Of a stretch of DNA of 64,000 nucleotides, positions 63,203-64,000 are shown piece by piece. The DNA is from Anodontia alba (Eukaryota > Mollusca > Bivalvia > Lucinida > Lucinidae), in NCBI GenBank assembly GCA_964016985.1, contig OZ024834.1, positions 85,059,723 through 85,123,722 of the forward strand, read 5' to 3'. How positions within the stretch are numbered: position 1 is the stretch's first letter; every line of letters starts with the position of its first letter. The position numbers and the translations under genes are program-made. The notes below the pieces were generated by a model. That model ran no database searches. It saw only the letters and a list, made by a program, of their open reading frames with translations, and was not told the origin of the DNA.

Positions 63203-64000
63203 ACTAGAGCTGGTGTTTGTAAAACACTATGCCCGCAACTGCCTGACTCTAACACTGCTTGACTCAAACACTGCTTGCACATGACGGTAACAACAGTACA
63301 AAATATACGAGATTTCAATGTTATTTTATTAAAAGGGAAATAACTCTAAAATGGGAGATAATTTGGATAGGAAAAAAAAAAATATGGGTCACCTACTTTT
63401 TTATGAGCAATCCATATATGAAATTTCAAACTAGCATGCACATTTCAAAACTTATGCTATGCATCAAAAAGTGTGCAAATGTAAAAATGCCCAAAATGAC
63501 AAAGGGCCATAACTCAAGAAGTACTTTTCAGAATTTGTTCAAAAGTCAATCAGGTCATCTACTCATCGCTACCAATCTACTGCTTAAATTTTCAAGGCTC
63601 TAGCTTCAATAGATTTTGAGATATTTTGCTGGCAAGATTCCATCCATATTTCTTCAAAGGGCCATGTCAGGTAAGGGGCATAATCCTGATGGGGAAAAGA
63701 ATATATTTTTTCATGAGGAATCCATATATGAAATTTCAAAACCCTAGCCTGCACAGTTCAAAACTTATGCTATGCATCAAAAAGTGTGCAATGTGAAAAT
63801 GTGTAAACTGACAAAGGGCCATAACTCAAGAAGAACTTTTCAGATTTTATTCAAAAGTTAATCAGGTCATCTACTCGTCACTACCAATTTATTCCTTAAA
63901 TTTCAAGGCTCTAGCCTCAATTACTTTTGAGATATTTTGCTGACAAGAATTCATCCATATTTTTTCAAAGGGCCATAACTCAGGAAAGGGGCATAATCCT
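63203..64000 (+). mobile_element. HINE-like element with 310-bp tandem core, cut by window end
   Basis: Left end AACTAGAGCTGGTGTTTGTA, then a core that repeats with a 310-bp period: TCCATATATGAAATTTCAAA at 63411 and again at 63721; 'ggggcataatcct' near 63678 and 63988. The second copy is still running at the window end. The core has no sequence in common with the 146-bp core at 38.6-42.8 kb. The open frame at 63259-63603 is not credible. Confidence 0.75.

Overview
The window looks like nuclear DNA of a mollusc, most likely a bivalve. It is AT-rich and gene-poor. It is packed with tRNA-derived SINEs that share a conserved body and 3' tail, palindromic MITEs, tandem satellites, and 'pearl'-like elements (146-bp core repeats, ACGG runs, 3' hairpin). 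This organism call is an inference from repeat style and from one invertebrate-type secreted Frizzled-related gene; species was not determined. There is no sign of bacterial, organellar or viral genes.

Genes. (1) A secreted Frizzled-related protein of the sFRP3/4 (FRZB) type lies on the minus strand from about 14.8 kb to 2.0 kb. Exon 1 (14812-14353) holds the signal peptide and ten-cysteine Frizzled CRD. A 72-nt exon 2 (6905-6834) encodes the CKC motif that opens the netrin-like (NTR) domain. Exon 3 (2262-1988) holds the rest of the NTR core. Both junctions are phase 1 and join in frame. A possible last exon sits at 1275-1243. (2) A long exon on the minus strand (about 61818-60244) encodes the basic, disordered C-terminal part of an unrecognised protein; earlier exons were not found. 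(3) A weak candidate terminal exon lies at 48180-48139 on the minus strand. I could not support any other coding exon.

Repeat key. TTAA-flanked, piggyBac-like MITEs: family C (CCCTTGTCCTGCTGAA ends), F1/F2 (CCCTTAAARCGCC), N (CCCATTGTAGTC), I (AGGCTCCAT), W (AGGSGAACGCAA), F3 (CCTTTACCACTCT). TA-flanked, pogo/Tigger-like MITEs: G (CAGTCRAACYTCAATAGCTC), J (CAGTGAACCCTCGTTA), K (CAGTCGACTCTCGTTATCTC), BB. Family A has 8-bp target duplications (hAT-like). Others, named by letter only: A2, D, E, H, L, M, P, Q, R, T, U, V. Palindromic cores recur across them: core 1 (CAAACAGTGYAGAYCCAGAT), core 2 (GTGGGTACTCATTAGAAGC) and core 3 (GCGAAGACTCNGATCAGCCT).

Layout: 1-15.1 kb, sFRP gene with introns full of MITEs and SINEs; 15.8-18 kb, fold-back elements; 18.2-20.0 kb, 51-bp satellite; 20.7-30.4 kb, MITE field with nested insertions; 30.6-33.6 kb, 41-bp satellite; 33.6-38.4 kb, SINE cluster; 38.6-43.8 kb, nested pearl/HINE-like elements; 43.8-60 kb, dense MITEs; 60-62 kb, disordered-protein exon; 63.2 kb to the end, a 310-bp tandem core running off the window.
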